DNA of 64,000 bases from Lumbricus rubellus (Eukaryota > Annelida > Clitellata > Crassiclitellata > Lumbricidae). The notes beneath the pieces are model-generated. The model searched no databases. It was given only the letters and a program-made list of their open reading frames with translations, and had not been told where the DNA came from. The DNA lies in contig OX243814.1 in NCBI GenBank assembly GCA_945859605.1, positions 31,450,673 to 31,514,672 on the forward strand, given 5' to 3'. The position numbers and the translations under genes are program-made. Below, piece after piece: positions 32,453-43,919 of this stretch (its first letter is position 1; every line of letters starts with the position of its first letter).

Positions 32453-35400
32453 ATGGCTGAAGGAATTATTAGTAGATTTTGCATGGCTCTTCTTCGTCTA
32501 GCGCCTGTTTTATTCGTTAGCGCTGTCATCTTATGGTCTTATTACGCCTACGTGGTTCATATGTGCATCTGTGAGTGTTATGTCTAATTAAACGATTTTG
32601 CTTGCTAAACCATAGCACGCGTATTTATTTTGCGATTTGAAGGCACGCGATGATCGCTTTAATGCTAGCAATAAACAGTTTGGATTAAACGTGCGTTACT
32701 GTTTTGCGAATGTGTTAATGTTATGCAGCTTGCTTACCTAAAGCTGATGCTGGATCTTGCTTGTCCGAATAGACATGTTTTGCCAATAGGATCGTGTAAC
32801 GTAATTGTTAAGCGTGCTATCATGGTCGTTTTGAAACTGGCATCATTAGAGCCGAGGTAGAGTTGCAGTGTGCTGCTGGCAAGAACATATTAATTCATAA
32901 AGGAAATACTGAAATTTTACATATGGCTATGTCGATGTTCGAATTTTAACCAAGGCTCTAGCACAAGACCGGATTAAACACGTTGGGGCCTCTGCTCAAT
33001 GCTTATTATAAATGAGGCCCTTATTGTTCCGAGTATGGCTTTATGGGGATGCCATAGAGACAAACTGTCAATGACAGTCAGTGAACTTGTAGCAAAGCAG
33101 GGTCAATATGCTGTGCTGCTCAAATTAGTAGTCATTACATACAACACAACTTTGATCCTCTGCATTTTGGTACCGAGGTTGTTTCAAATATTTTTCTGGC
33201 ATGATTCTGGAATGAACTCCAGTTTTGTTGCATAAAAGTTCAAGGTATATTACTGTTGTGTAGATATGTTTAAGATTGATATTTTATGGTGTTTAATTTT
33301 TGTTTTCAGTCACTGTCAAAAATGTTCCAGAAAAAGGTATTTCTAACAGCGGCGCCGCCAGGATTTTTTTCTGTACGCACAACTTGCACACAATAATATG
33401 AAGCGAACAACGATCGATACGAGCTTATATATATATATATATAATATGTATGTATATACCGTATATGCCTACTGGCGATTATGAGGTATTACCAGCATAA
33501 GCTTTTTGCTCCATTTTGGGTATGCGCAGTGCTTAAAGTGTAAAAAAGAAGTGCCAAGACGCTGTATTGTAATTGGTCGTCAGTGGCGGCGCCGAAGGCG
33601 CGAAGTTACGAGTACCGAAAGTAGACCTGGGAGTCGACCCCAATAAGTCGACCCCAGTCGACTTGGTCATCCCAAGTCGGGTCGGGTCGTTTCTGCTCAC
33701 CGCAACTGACCCCAAGTCGAATTTTGTAGAGAGAAGTCACTTCAAGTTGTTTTCATCACAAGTCGACTTAAACCGACTTGAGACACAAACATAGTTAAAT
33801 TTGTAAATTGTAACTTCAAACCAATTATCGTGAGACTAAGACAACATTTAATCAGCTTTTGTAGTGTGTTTACAAGAATGAGTGAGGCCTTTGCTAAACA
33901 GAGACTTAGCCTATACTGATTATATTACCGGTAGGCTATCGTGCAGACTGCCGTCTGCCGATCTATTCAATATAATTAAATTAAAAGCGCATGCCTAAGC
34001 GTGACGTTTTAGCATACAATAACAAATTTTGTTATTGTATGCTAAAACGTCACGCTTAGGCATGCGCTTGCCTTAGACCTAATTAAAATGGAGAAACAAA
34101 ATGTTGATAAAATACTAGCACGTGTAGCCTACTTATCAAGACATGAACGTGAGCAATTCAGTGAATATCTAGTGGCCACTGCAGGGCAGTAAATTCGGCG
34201 CAAAGAAAGCTGTACCGGTATCTAAAAGGCCTAATAACTAGGCTAAACGATAGTTTGGCGCTACTTTGGTAGGCTACGCTGCATCTGCAGTTGTCTGCAG
34301 ACGGAAAGGCTATTGTAGGCGTATACGGGTCAATTAGACAATGAAAGACTTTACTGTCAGTGAGTAGGTATAGGTTACTATAGTAGTAGCCTACTGCCGG
34401 ATGATGCGCATGCAATATTTATTTTAATATTAATATTATTTTTTTTAAAAATAATAATAAGTGTAATGGGCTTAATAGAACTTTAACAAATTCATGCGTC
34501 AATTAATGCTTGCCAGGAAAATTGGCTTGACTTCTGTCATTAGTAGCCATACGTAGACCTAGGCTAATGGCTATTAGCCTACCATGTCAGAAGTCGACTT
34601 CAAGTCGGAAGTCGGTTGTTTTTCTGCCAAGTCGGGTCAAGTCGTTTTGACTCCAAGAAGTCGACTTCAAGTCGACCTCAAGTCACTTTAGGGTCAAGTG
34701 GGGTCAGATTAGCTGACCAAAGTCACTCCCAGGTCTAACCGAAAGCACGAAGCCCGTCCCGACTAGGGGGCTTGGGGGAGCGTCGTAAGCTCCCCCAGCG
34801 GGGTCTGGGGCGGAGCCCCAGCGACCGGCGCATTTTTGGCTGTGTCGACCTCAAATGGATCCATTTTAGGCTCTTTTTTGCCAGCTATTTGTGAATGATA
34901 AAGTCGAGAAAACTTCAAAAATAAGTGGTTTTTTAGTGTCGCAAGCTACCAGGATAACAATAGAAATCAAAATGTTAGTGTAAAAGAGAAAGGTTTTTGT
35001 CTTTACCGTAAGCTCCCGCAATGGGGTCTGGGGCGGAGCCCCAGCAACCAGCACATTTTTGGCTGTGTCGACCTCAAATGGAGCCATTTTAGGCTCTTTT
35101 TTGCCAGCTATTTGTGAATGATAAAGTCGAGAAAACTTCAAAAATAAGTGGTTTTTTAGTGTCGCAAGCTACCAGGATAACAATAGAAATCAAAATGTTA
35201 GTGTAAAAGAGAAAGGTTTTTGTCTTTACCGTAAGCTTCCGCAATGGGGTCTGGGGCGAAGCCCCAGCGACCAGCACATTTTTGGCTGTGTCGACCTCAA
35301 ATGGAGCCATTTTTAGGCAGTCATGGCCGGTCGTCCGTAACTGCATGGACGCCGTCCATGCAGTCATGGACGACCGTCCAGGCAGTGCTGGCCAAATAAG

Positions 35401-38400
35401 TGGCAGGACGGCGTCCAGCCTCGAAAATAAGTGCCTGGACGCCGTCCATGACCGTCCTGGCACACTTTAAGCCCTAGGTATACGCATAGAGGTTAAACTT
35501 TTTCACAGTTTAAACAGGCCTAACTACCAACAAAGCGTTTCAAAATTCATCCGCAAGCCAGTTACAGTTTAACTATTTATGAAGTATAGAGCCTAACCGG
35601 TGTAGGCCTAAAGCCCTAAAGGCTTCAAATTATTACCCCTCCTAAACATTCCCCCCTGTAAACTGTAATTTGCATCAATCATCGCATGTATTGCGCTACA
35701 AATATCAGAAAAATTATCCCGCTTCTTGTTTTGGTCTGAAGATTTTTATGCGTCATCCTACTTCGTAGTTTGTTATCAATATTTTCATCTGTGACTAAAA
35801 TACTAAATCGCCGCTGAAGTTACATGGAGAAATGTCTTTGAGGCTATTATTTTTGTCCGATTAAAAAGATATACCCGAAGACGCTCAATGCCAAGATGGC
35901 TCTCTATTAGAGTGTAAGTAAGTAAGTAAGTAAGTAAGTATATTCTAAAGATTATAAAATTTCAATAGATTCAATAGAATTTCATCGCTTATAATATTTC
36001 ACGCTTTAATTTACAATTTAAAAAAATTTTTTTTTAGCTTTTCCGCGCTGTACGCACTTGCGTAAGTGCGTACGCCTAACGGCGCCCCTGATTTCTAATC
36101 ATCGTATACTTTAGCTTTTACAAGCTTTAGAGTTATGTTATGCTATTAGGAATTTAGCCTTATTTGGCAATTCTTTTAGCTTATAAAAATCTCAAGTTAT
36201 TACTTATCAATTTTTTATGGAGATCAATCTAAGCAAAGCATATTCTGTTATAATGTTTCTAAATGGCTGTTGATTAATAATATATATATAAATAAGGTTA
36301 TAGATCATTGCAAATGAAATTTTCTCATGAAATGTTTTGTCGCCATCTTCTTGAAATCTGATATAAACAGCAATTTTATCCAAATTCTTCACGGAGCCCC
36401 ATCTTTCACTTCACGGAACTCCTGGGTTTTGTGGAACACTGTTACTCTGGAAGATGCTGGTCTAATTGCTTTGTGTACATGTAGATAGTACTACGCCTAC
36501 ACACCCTGGGACTCTACCAGGATCGTTCCTTACTAAACTTAAAGCTGTTCTTTTTAGTCGCACTGGGGTCGAGAGCGCCTCTGAGTAGTTTTTTTTACTT
36601 GAAGGAGCGCTATATAAATGTCCGAATGATTGAATGAATGAATGTAGATCTGAATTACCTGTCTTGTGTTTCTCTACGCAAACTGAAGCAAGTGTTAAAA
36701 TGTCTTTTGTGTGTTTCTTCAGTCGTCTACCTGGTCTTTTATCATCCGTTTCTGCTAATGATGATCTGGTGTTTCTTCAAGACAATATTGACTGTACCTG
36801 CTACAGTTCCATCACAGGTAAGATTTGACCGTGCTCAATTTCGCTGTTTGTATTTGTTTAATCATTTTATTGCTTCCCGCATGTATGTGTTTGTGTGTGT
36901 GTGTGTGTGTACATACGTACGTGCGTTACGCATGCACGCACGCATGCCTGTATGTGTGTGTTGAAGAGTTTCGTCTATTTTGAATGGTTTCTTATCCAGT
37001 TATCATCATCATAATTCACATCATGAAAGCATTTAACCATCTTTTCGCCGAACCCCTGCGCCCACCTACGGTTTCGCGGAACCCTTGAAAGCGTTGCTCT
37101 GGCGATTGCCTGCTATTAGCATAATAATTATAATTATTATCATAGTTGAAATAATCATAATCGTTATCAGTATGCAAGTACATATGTTGTTTTGTTTTGT
37201 TTTGTTTAGTATAATCTGTCAGAAAGCGATCTTGATAAATTTGAAAGTTTATCACCCGGCGAACAAAAACAGTTTCTTGAACAGAGAGCGATAAAGCTTT
37301 CAATTCAATGTCGAACAAATGCAGGAGGTAGGAACTTGATTTAAATTTTAGTAGTGAGTTGTTTGATTTATTTTCGAGCACTGATACTCTGGTTTCAGTC
37401 GCATTAAGATTCTTATTATTTTCCATGAAATGCAGTTGTCAGGATTTTTTATGCTCAATTCGGAGTTGGAAAATTTGGAGCAGACAATTTGGCGACGATT
37501 ATCCAATTTTTTGACGTAAATCATAAGTTGGATTGATGAAAATGTTGTTGCTTGAATGAAAGTTGCATTGACAGAACTAATTATTTCTCCAATAGAAGTT
37601 AGATTGATTAAAATATTGTTGCTTAAATAGAAGTTGGATTGCGGATGAAAATAATGTTGCTTAAGTAGAAGCTGGATTGATGAAAATATTGTTGTTTCAA
37701 TAGAAGTTGGTTAAATGGAAGTTGGATTCATGATGGAAATTTGTGCTTCAATAGAAGTTGGATTGATGAGAATAATTCTTGGCCGCTCTAAATTGTCTGC
37801 TCCCAATTGTCCTGGAACCGTTGTCATTTGTGCTTTACTGAGCACTAGAATTATTGTAATTAAGGTGTTAAGTGAAATTCATTTAATGTTACTTTAATTA
37901 GTGATATTCAGCTACGTTTTAATGATGTATATCTACCATGTCAGTGCAGCCAGGTGCTAATGGTGGTTAGGAGATGGGTTTTTACACAGTGTAAATCTGT
38001 ATTAATTATGAAGATTATAAATAATGAGATGTTGGTATAATTGCAGCATATGATTTGAACCTTCTGCAGTGGGTGTGCATAACTAAAAGTGCTATGTTGT
38101 ATTGATAAAACAGGTTATGCTAACCACGAGCATGATGATGGATGGTATTTTGTGGAAGAGCAGAACTCTGTTTATTATCATTCTCTGAATGGCAGTTATG
38201 CTTGTTATTGTTCTGTTGTAGCCGTAAGATTTTGTGTCAACTGCGCATGCATAAAGCCAGACAGAGCGCACCACTGTTCAATCTGTAAGAAGTAAGTAAC
38301 CATACGACTTCAGAGCTTTTGAGTTTCTGGGTTTTCTTTGTCACATTTTTTTATCGTGTTTTTGCATTTTGAGAGTTTAAATTTTAAACAGGACTGAAAT

Positions 38401-41400
38401 GCATCTCAAGGTTTAACTGTTCCGCTACGATCGGCTCTAAAGTGTTAGATAAGGGAACAAAAGACTGAATTGAAAGTGAGAGAGTTTTAATACATTGTGG
38501 ACTCATAAAAACGTAAGGCCTTTATTTAAGGGACATGCCTACCTAATGATACAGCATGGAATACCAAGAAGGTCATAAGAAGGGACAGTGCTGATTAAAG
38601 AGTCAATATTTAATGCCGCATCACAGTTCTTGTATGGTATGTAGAGTCGTAGACCAATGCAGCATGTTAAATTATTTCAGTTTTGGAGACATTTATGACA
38701 TTACTGTGCGTTAGGCAGAATAGCAAGTAAACGGGGTGCATGCATATTAGTTGGCGCATTATTTGACATGGCGAGCTGTACCTCTGGGATCAGAGTTAAC
38801 TGACCTTTACTTAAAACTTTGACTGTTTAGTTTACAATCTGAACACACAAGTGGGGCGCGGTGGTCTAGTGGTGGCGTCGTTGCCTTGGAGCCGGAAGGT
38901 CCGAGGTTCGAATCCACCTCCCCGCGTAAGGACCTTGGGCAATTCCTTCACTTACAATTGCTCAGCGCTTTGGCGTGAAACTCCGATGCAGTGTCTGCTC
39001 TGCATCGGGAGCGCCTCTGAGTAGAGAGAGCTTGAAGGGGCGCTATAACAAGTGCACATACATACATACACAATAAGGGACGTTTTAACATGCTACTAGC
39101 AAACAAAGTGGTGAAATTTGGATATAGGTGTACTCATTTGATTAATGTTCAACTTGGTTTTTTGATACTCTCAAATTATTTCTTTTCAATGTGTGGAGTT
39201 TTAGATAGAAATATTCTGAGCTGAGCTTTTGACGTTGATTTTTCAGATGTATCTTGAAGATGGATCATCACTGTCCTTGGTTAGTTCTTCATTCTGATTA
39301 AATGACGTACAAGGCATAGAAATTAATTGAAATTTTAAACCATTCTCCTCTTCTGTATGTGAAGTGATGTGTGCTTATAAGAACATTCGAACTGACATTT
39401 ACGTGTTCAGTTTAGGACTTTTATTTAGTGCTTGAGGAACTTACAGTTACTTAACAGTTCCTGTAGAAGCAAAGGTTTCTAACAAGTCTGCAAAGTTCAA
39501 ATCGTAAGCTTGCGACTGTAGTATCCACTTAGAAAATGAATTTAAATCATTGCAAATGGTGAATTTAATTAACATCGCAGTTGCCACTGTTCACGCATAT
39601 GACTTTAACCACTTGTTGTGACTTAGTGATTGTTGAGATATCTGTGTTCCAATAACAGCAACAAGGGGTTGTCCATATAATTACGTATGCATGGAGGGAG
39701 GGGTCACGGGATTTAGACGATTTGCATATGCGTGCATACGGAAGAGGGCTTGGGTCTCGGCAAAATGTACGTATGCAAAATAAATGTCTAATTTGAGTAA
39801 GCAACAGTAATGTGGTAATAATTAGACATATCTTTGGTTGATTTATTGAGTTTTGCCCTTTTCAATGCAATTTAATTAGGTGAATAGCCTGAGCTGCTTC
39901 AATTTGACAGTCTATGTTTTTAATGAATGCTTGTTTCTGTTTGTGCGCTACTAGGGTGAACAACTGTATTTGCTTCAGCAGTTACAAGTTCTTTGTTCTG
40001 CTGATCATCTACTCTCTTCTCTACTGCCTCTTCATCTCAGCAACCTCTTTCCAGTACTTCATCAAGTTCTGGGTGGTGAGTTAGAGACGTGGCAGCAACT
40101 CTTTAAATCTCATCACAAGTGGGGCGCGGTGGTGTAGTGGTGGCGTCGTTGCCTTGGAGCCGGAAGGTTCGAGGTTCGAATCCACCTTGCCGTGTAAGGA
40201 CCTTGGGCAAGTCCTTCACTCACAATTGCTCAGCGCTTCAGCATGAAACTTCGATGCAGTGTCCACTCTGCATTCGGGAGCGCTTCTGAGTAGAGAGAGC
40301 TTGAAGGGGTGCTATAACAAGTGCACATACAAGCAGACAAGTAACCGTTTTAGCTTCAGCTGGTCATAAATGTTCAGATTTATTTCGATTGTCATTCTGC
40401 TTAATGCGAAGTTGTGTTATGTCTCCCAGAGCTTCGAACTTAATGCGTCATGCTGGTCAGGATGCCATACAAGAATAGCAGTGTGATACTAAATGTTGAG
40501 AGTTTTGATGTTATTCCTTTTTAGCACACAGCCTGGTGTGCATACTGCATCATATGACACATCTCCGATTCACCCACGCCGATTTTTTAATGGGTTCGTT
40601 GTGTGCCACTGTCTCCCTTCTTCAATCCGCAGACTTGCCTAAATACCTATTCACCACAGCTTACCGTACTCTGATCAATTGTGCAATTTGTTTTGTAGGC
40701 ACCTTTGTTCACCTAGACATACACCTCTCGATTTTATAGTTTTGTGAGGGACCTTGTAGTGACATGGCTGTGTTATAATCATCATAGAAATTGCCATTAC
40801 CATTATTATTGCCAATAGTATAATTAAAGTAGCCAAATTTGTTTCAAATAAGTAAGAAATTCTGAATGGTTGTTGTTGTAGAATGTCTACGGAGGTAGTT
40901 GGGAAATGTCGAATCTGCACAACGTTTTCCTGTTCTTTATTGGAATCGTGTTCGTCTTGTCTCTGACGGGACTCTTGTGCTATCACGGTTCACTGATTTT
41001 CAGGAACCGAACAACTCTAGGTGGGTCTGGTAGGAGCAGACGTCTTTAGGTCATATCTATTCTATGTACGTTTGCATAGAAGGGACCTAGATTGTCGATT
41101 CTAGTTGAAGAAAAAGTACGCCGAAAGTGGCTTAGGTCAGATTTGTGATTCTACGTCAAGTTTATGATTGTGCATTGTTTTTATTTAAATACAGTTGTCC
41201 TGTCAATGTACTGCACCTATAAAGTTCAATTTACTTTAAATAAAAGGATTTTTGGAAAAATTTATATTTATGTACCCATTGTACGACATTGTACCCTTAT
41301 GCTTGTATTCATGAATGTGGGTATGCATGTATTTATGTATGATTGTGTGATGTGTATGCTTGCTTGTATATGACTAACCTGCATATTCAATGGCAGTAAC

Positions 41401-43209
41401 AAAACTTATATAAGTGAAGCTGCAAGGAAATTGCTTCTTCTGAATTTGTTTTTATTGAACACACGCTCCCATGACTTTATTTTCCGCATACAAGTTTACT
41501 ATTGTTGTTCTTTACTTGATTCAGAAGCGTTCCGGGCCCCGATCTTCCGTTCCGGACCAGATCGAAACGGTTTCAATCTTGGAACATACGCAAACTTTAT
41601 GGAAGTGTTTGGAAACAGAAAGCTTCTGTGGTTCTTTCCTGTTTTCACAGCGTGAGTATGGCACCTTAACCCTTTACCCGTTCATTTTTCCTGTTAAGCC
41701 CGTGTTTTCAGCAGATATTCTCAGGGCAAACGGGTAAAGGGTTAACTAGCGTCATATGTTAGTGGTATAAAATTATCAGTATGCAATGTATGCTATAACT
41801 CTTTGTATTGTATTGTATCTATCTATATTAATAAAGAGAGGATTCTGTCTGTCTGTCTGTCTGTCTGTGTGTCTGTCTGTCTGTCTGTGTGTGTGTTTGA
41901 CCGGAATGCATTTCAACAGTTTTTGACCTTTTCACTCCAAACCTTCACTACTCTGTCCGTCTCGGCGTCGGACACCCAGTGGAGAGGTTGGCGATTCTCT
42001 ACCACCATGGGGGCCAGGGTGGGGGGCGAAACCCCCCAATTTTTTTCACTAAAACGCAGCTATTGATTTCAAACTTTGCACCTAGACAAAGGGCCATCGG
42101 AACCACCCAGTAGAGTTCTTGGCGAATCTCCCCCACCATGGGGGCCACGGTGGGGGCAAAAACCCTACGTTTATTAAACACCTTTTTAAACGCTTGCTTG
42201 GCCATTATATAAACACAGCTGATGTATATGAATTTCCAATCCGCTTTGCTGTAAAGTCCTACTATAATTATAGTCAATTTACGCGTAGGCCTACCGGTGG
42301 TGGTCGGAGTTAGTGGTGGTGTGTTGTGCGGTTGGCGAGGGGGTCGTGGGGGGGGTGTGGGAGGGAATTTTTCGGGGAGGCGGGAGGGATTTTTTTCCCG
42401 AAAAGCCAAATTTCACGGGTAGCGTACCGCTGGAGAGGTCGGAGTGTGGTGGGGTGTTGTCGGGTGGGTGAGTTTGGGGTGGGTGTGGGGGTGGGGTGGG
42501 AGGAAAATTTTTCCCGAAAACCAAAATTTCACCGATGGCGTACCATTGGAGGTCGGAGGGTTGTGGGGCTTTTGGGCGTGGATGAGGTGGGGGTTGGTGG
42601 GTTGGTGGAGGGTGTTGGTGGGGTGGGAACTGGCTTGGGCTCGGGGTTCGGGTGGTGGAGGTGGAGAGTAGGGGTAAGGGTAGGGTGGGGTGGAGGTGGA
42701 GGGAGTGGGATGGGGCGGGTGAACGGGGCGGGGTGGACGGGGTGGGTGGGGGTTTGGAGGTGGAGTAGGGGTGGAGATGGGTGTGGTGAGGGTGGGTGGT
42801 GGAGTTGGGGTCGAGGTGTGAAGCGGGGGCGGGTGGAGGGGCGGTGTGTGCGCGGTGGGGGGGGTGGAGGTGGGGGTGGAGGTGGGGGTGTGGTGAGGAT
42901 GGGGTGGAGGTGGCGTGGAGGGGTGAAGCCGGGGCGGATGGAGGGGGTGTGTGTACAGGGTGGGGTGGGGGTTTGAGGTGGAGGTGGGGTGTGGTTGGGT
43001 AGTTGCCGGAGCGGGTCGAATCCTAAATTTTCCGGGCAACGCCGGGTACCCCAGCTAGTATATTTATAAAGCGCCTCACAGTGCACACAGAGGTGCTCCC
43101 AGTGTTAAACGTATAAAATTATTAGTATGCATTCTGTAAAATTTGATTTAATTTCATGTTGGGTCTAGGGCTCAATTCAGGGACTAGCCGTACAGTAAAG
43201 CTAGAGCTT

Positions 43210-43252
<43 letters not shown>

Positions 43253-43786
43253 ATGTGATTTATCAGTGCACTTAAACATTGTTGCACTTTGTAATTTGAA
43301 GCACTGTGTCATGTAAGAAATAGGGTAGACCTATTACTACCATAGTTCTAAAGAAGTATTATACTTGTACGAGTTTTGAAAATTTGTGGAAGGCCAAATA
43401 AACTTTGAGAATTAAGAAATTTATTAGTTGGGGAAGGCTTAATTTTGCAAATTGCGAAATTGTTAGTTTTATGTATTTTTAATTTAACAACTTATTTGAA
43501 ATTTCTCCACGTCGGTTTTAATTTTTGAATTTCCTGTCCAGTTTCATTATTGAGTAGCATAGTTGAAAATATTTTTTGCATTTCTTTACTTAAATAGGTA
43601 TTGGCTTAAAGGTTTTTTTTCGTTTCACGTTTCAGTTTGGGAGACGGTGCCAAGTTCACAACACGCATCGCTCCTACTTCTGTTGGCTACCAGTCAATGG
43701 GTACGTCGTCTAGTATTGGCCTCGAGCCCTACATCAACCTCCAGACAACTCCGATCATGGTCCAACCAGCACCAAAGCACGTCTGA
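32453..43786 (+). CDS. Palmitoyltransferase of the ZDHHC2/15/20 group (10 exons)
   Basis: Exons 32453-32570, 33310-33336, 36723-36817, 37210-37327, 38222-38291, 39247-39279, 39955-40075, 40882-41020, 41525-41651, 43636-43786; 332 residues, phases consistent. Transfers palmitate to cysteines of membrane proteins, probably in Golgi or plasma membrane. Helices 1-2 ([37 protein letters not shown]) precede the Cys-rich domain: [27 protein letters not shown]. Helices 3-4 follow ([33 protein letters not shown]), then TTLE (the TTxE motif) and a PaCCT-like ANFMEVFG. The canonical NNCxGFSNYKFF is [12 protein letters not shown] here, so a conserved Gly and Asn are replaced. Exons 2 and 6 are tiny (27 and 33 nt). 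The C-terminal exon ends PAPKHV and is followed by AATAAA. Confidence 0.93.
33622..34737. mobile_element. Inner nested hAT-type MITE, 1,116 bp
   Basis: Inverted ends TAGACCTGGGAGT / ACTCCCAGGTCTA with many subterminal AAGTCGACTT-like repeats. Exact 8-bp duplication ACCGAAAG at 33614-33621 and 34738-34745. Sits inside the outer element, so it is the younger insertion. Contains a long palindrome at its centre. Confidence 0.95.
33985..34069. repeat. 85-bp long palindrome (about 42-bp arms)
   Basis: The arm starting AAGCGCATGCCTAAGCGTGA is followed almost at once by its complement ending TCACGCTTAGGCATGCGCTT, with about one central base. I found no mismatch by eye. Lies within the inner hAT-type MITE. 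Confidence 0.9.
34785..35310 (+). repeat. 223-bp tandem repeat, about 2.4 copies
   Basis: Units starting GTAAGCTCCC (34785), GTAAGCTCCC (35008) and GTAAGCTTCC (35231) share GGGGTCTGGGGCGGAGCCCC and TTTTTGGCTGTGTCGACC. Part of the outer hAT-type element. Confidence 0.9.
35325..35462. repeat. Cluster of GGACGGCGTCC-type inverted repeats
   Basis: ATGGACGCCGTCCAT, GGACGACCGTCC, GGACGGCGTCC and similar self-complementary words recur within about 140 bp, giving stacked hairpin potential inside the outer hAT-type element. Confidence 0.75.
36569..36640 (+). repeat. L2/CR1-like LINE 3' tail
   Basis: GAGCGCCTCTGAGTAG ... CTTGAAGGAGCGCTATATAAATG followed by a TGAA-type run. The two halves pair into a hairpin like 3' tails of CR1/L2 elements. 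Related tails are at about 13062-13125, 15064-15125, 19108-19160, 20160-20205 and 58462-58530. Confidence 0.7.
36889..36960. repeat. (TG)n-rich low-complexity stretch
   Basis: TG dinucleotide run degenerating into alternating purine-pyrimidine sequence, in ZDHHC intron 3. Confidence 0.8.
38851..39070 (+). repeat. SINE family 1 copy in ZDHHC intron 5
   Basis: tRNA-like head (TGGTCTAGTGG; B box GGTTCGAATCC), ACCTTGGGCAATTCC block, hairpin tail GGGAGCGCCTCTGAGTAG and GGGGCGCTATAACAAGTG, then a (CATA)n end. Confidence 0.93.
40119..40331 (+). repeat. SINE family 1 copy in ZDHHC intron 7
   Basis: Begins GTGGGGCGCGGTGGTGTAGT, with an intact A box TGGTGTAGTGG and B box GGTTCGAATCC. Begins 43 bp after the exon 7 donor. 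Confidence 0.93.
41666..41745. mobile_element. TTAA-flanked palindromic MITE, 80 bp
   Basis: TTAACCCTTTACCCGTTC ... GGGTAAAGGGTTAA. Begins 14 bp after the donor of ZDHHC exon 9. Confidence 0.8.
41821..43061. mobile_element. Candidate Helitron/Helentron-like non-autonomous element
   Basis: Starts near TCTATATTAATAAAGAGAGG with a TCTG microsatellite (41847-41890). Ends CCGGGCAACGCCGGGTACCC then CAGCTAGT: a short GC hairpin followed by CTAGT, the pattern of Helitron-type 3' ends. The interior holds two similar blocks around CCACCATGGGGGCC (42003 and 42136) and a very G-rich tract. No Rep/helicase. Boundaries and class are tentative. Confidence 0.45.
42296..43010 (+). repeat. G-rich strand-asymmetric tract, about 700 bp
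   Basis: The plus strand consists mostly of GGTGGGGGTGG-type sequence with almost no C, so both strands give long spurious frames. Many closely spaced G runs allow G-quadruplex formation. In ZDHHC intron 9. Confidence 0.9.
43211..43252. repeat. (TGC)n microsatellite, 14 units
   Basis: A perfect CTG-type triplet run in ZDHHC intron 9, the same motif as at 6295-6400. Confidence 0.95.
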
Positions 43787-43913
43787 TGGAATATTCTTAT
43801 TATCATTTGGTTTACATTACTTTTCATGTATGTTGCTATTCTTTAATATTATTGCTTCTACATGTTGTATTGCATTATTTGTTGATGTCCCATTGTGCGT
43901 TTGCAAATGGAGT

Positions 43914-43919
43914 AATAAA
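43914..43919 (+). terminator. Polyadenylation signal of the ZDHHC gene
   Basis: AATAAA 128 bp after the stop codon of the terminal exon. Confidence 0.55.

Larger units (their letters stand above)
33347..36090. mobile_element. Outer hAT-type element in ZDHHC intron 2 (2,744 bp incl. nested insert)
   Basis: Left end CAGCGGCGCCGCCAGG and right end GGCGCCCCTG, with shared GTACGCAC/GTGCGTAC subterminal sequence. Exact 8-bp duplication ATTTCTAA at 33339-33346 and 36091-36098. It contains tandem 223-bp repeats, a GTAA microsatellite (about 35909-35940) and a second hAT-type element. No transposase seen. Confidence 0.92.

Noticed and set aside
40536..40760. Coding exon between ZDHHC exons 7 and 8
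   Set aside because: Exons 7 and 8 join in phase with homology across the junction; this stretch looks like a weak LINE relic at most.
42326..43086. Long overlapping Gly/Trp-rich and Pro/His-rich frames on both strands
   Set aside because: Produced by strand-asymmetric G-rich repeat lacking stops; the composition is unlike any protein and it lies in an intron.
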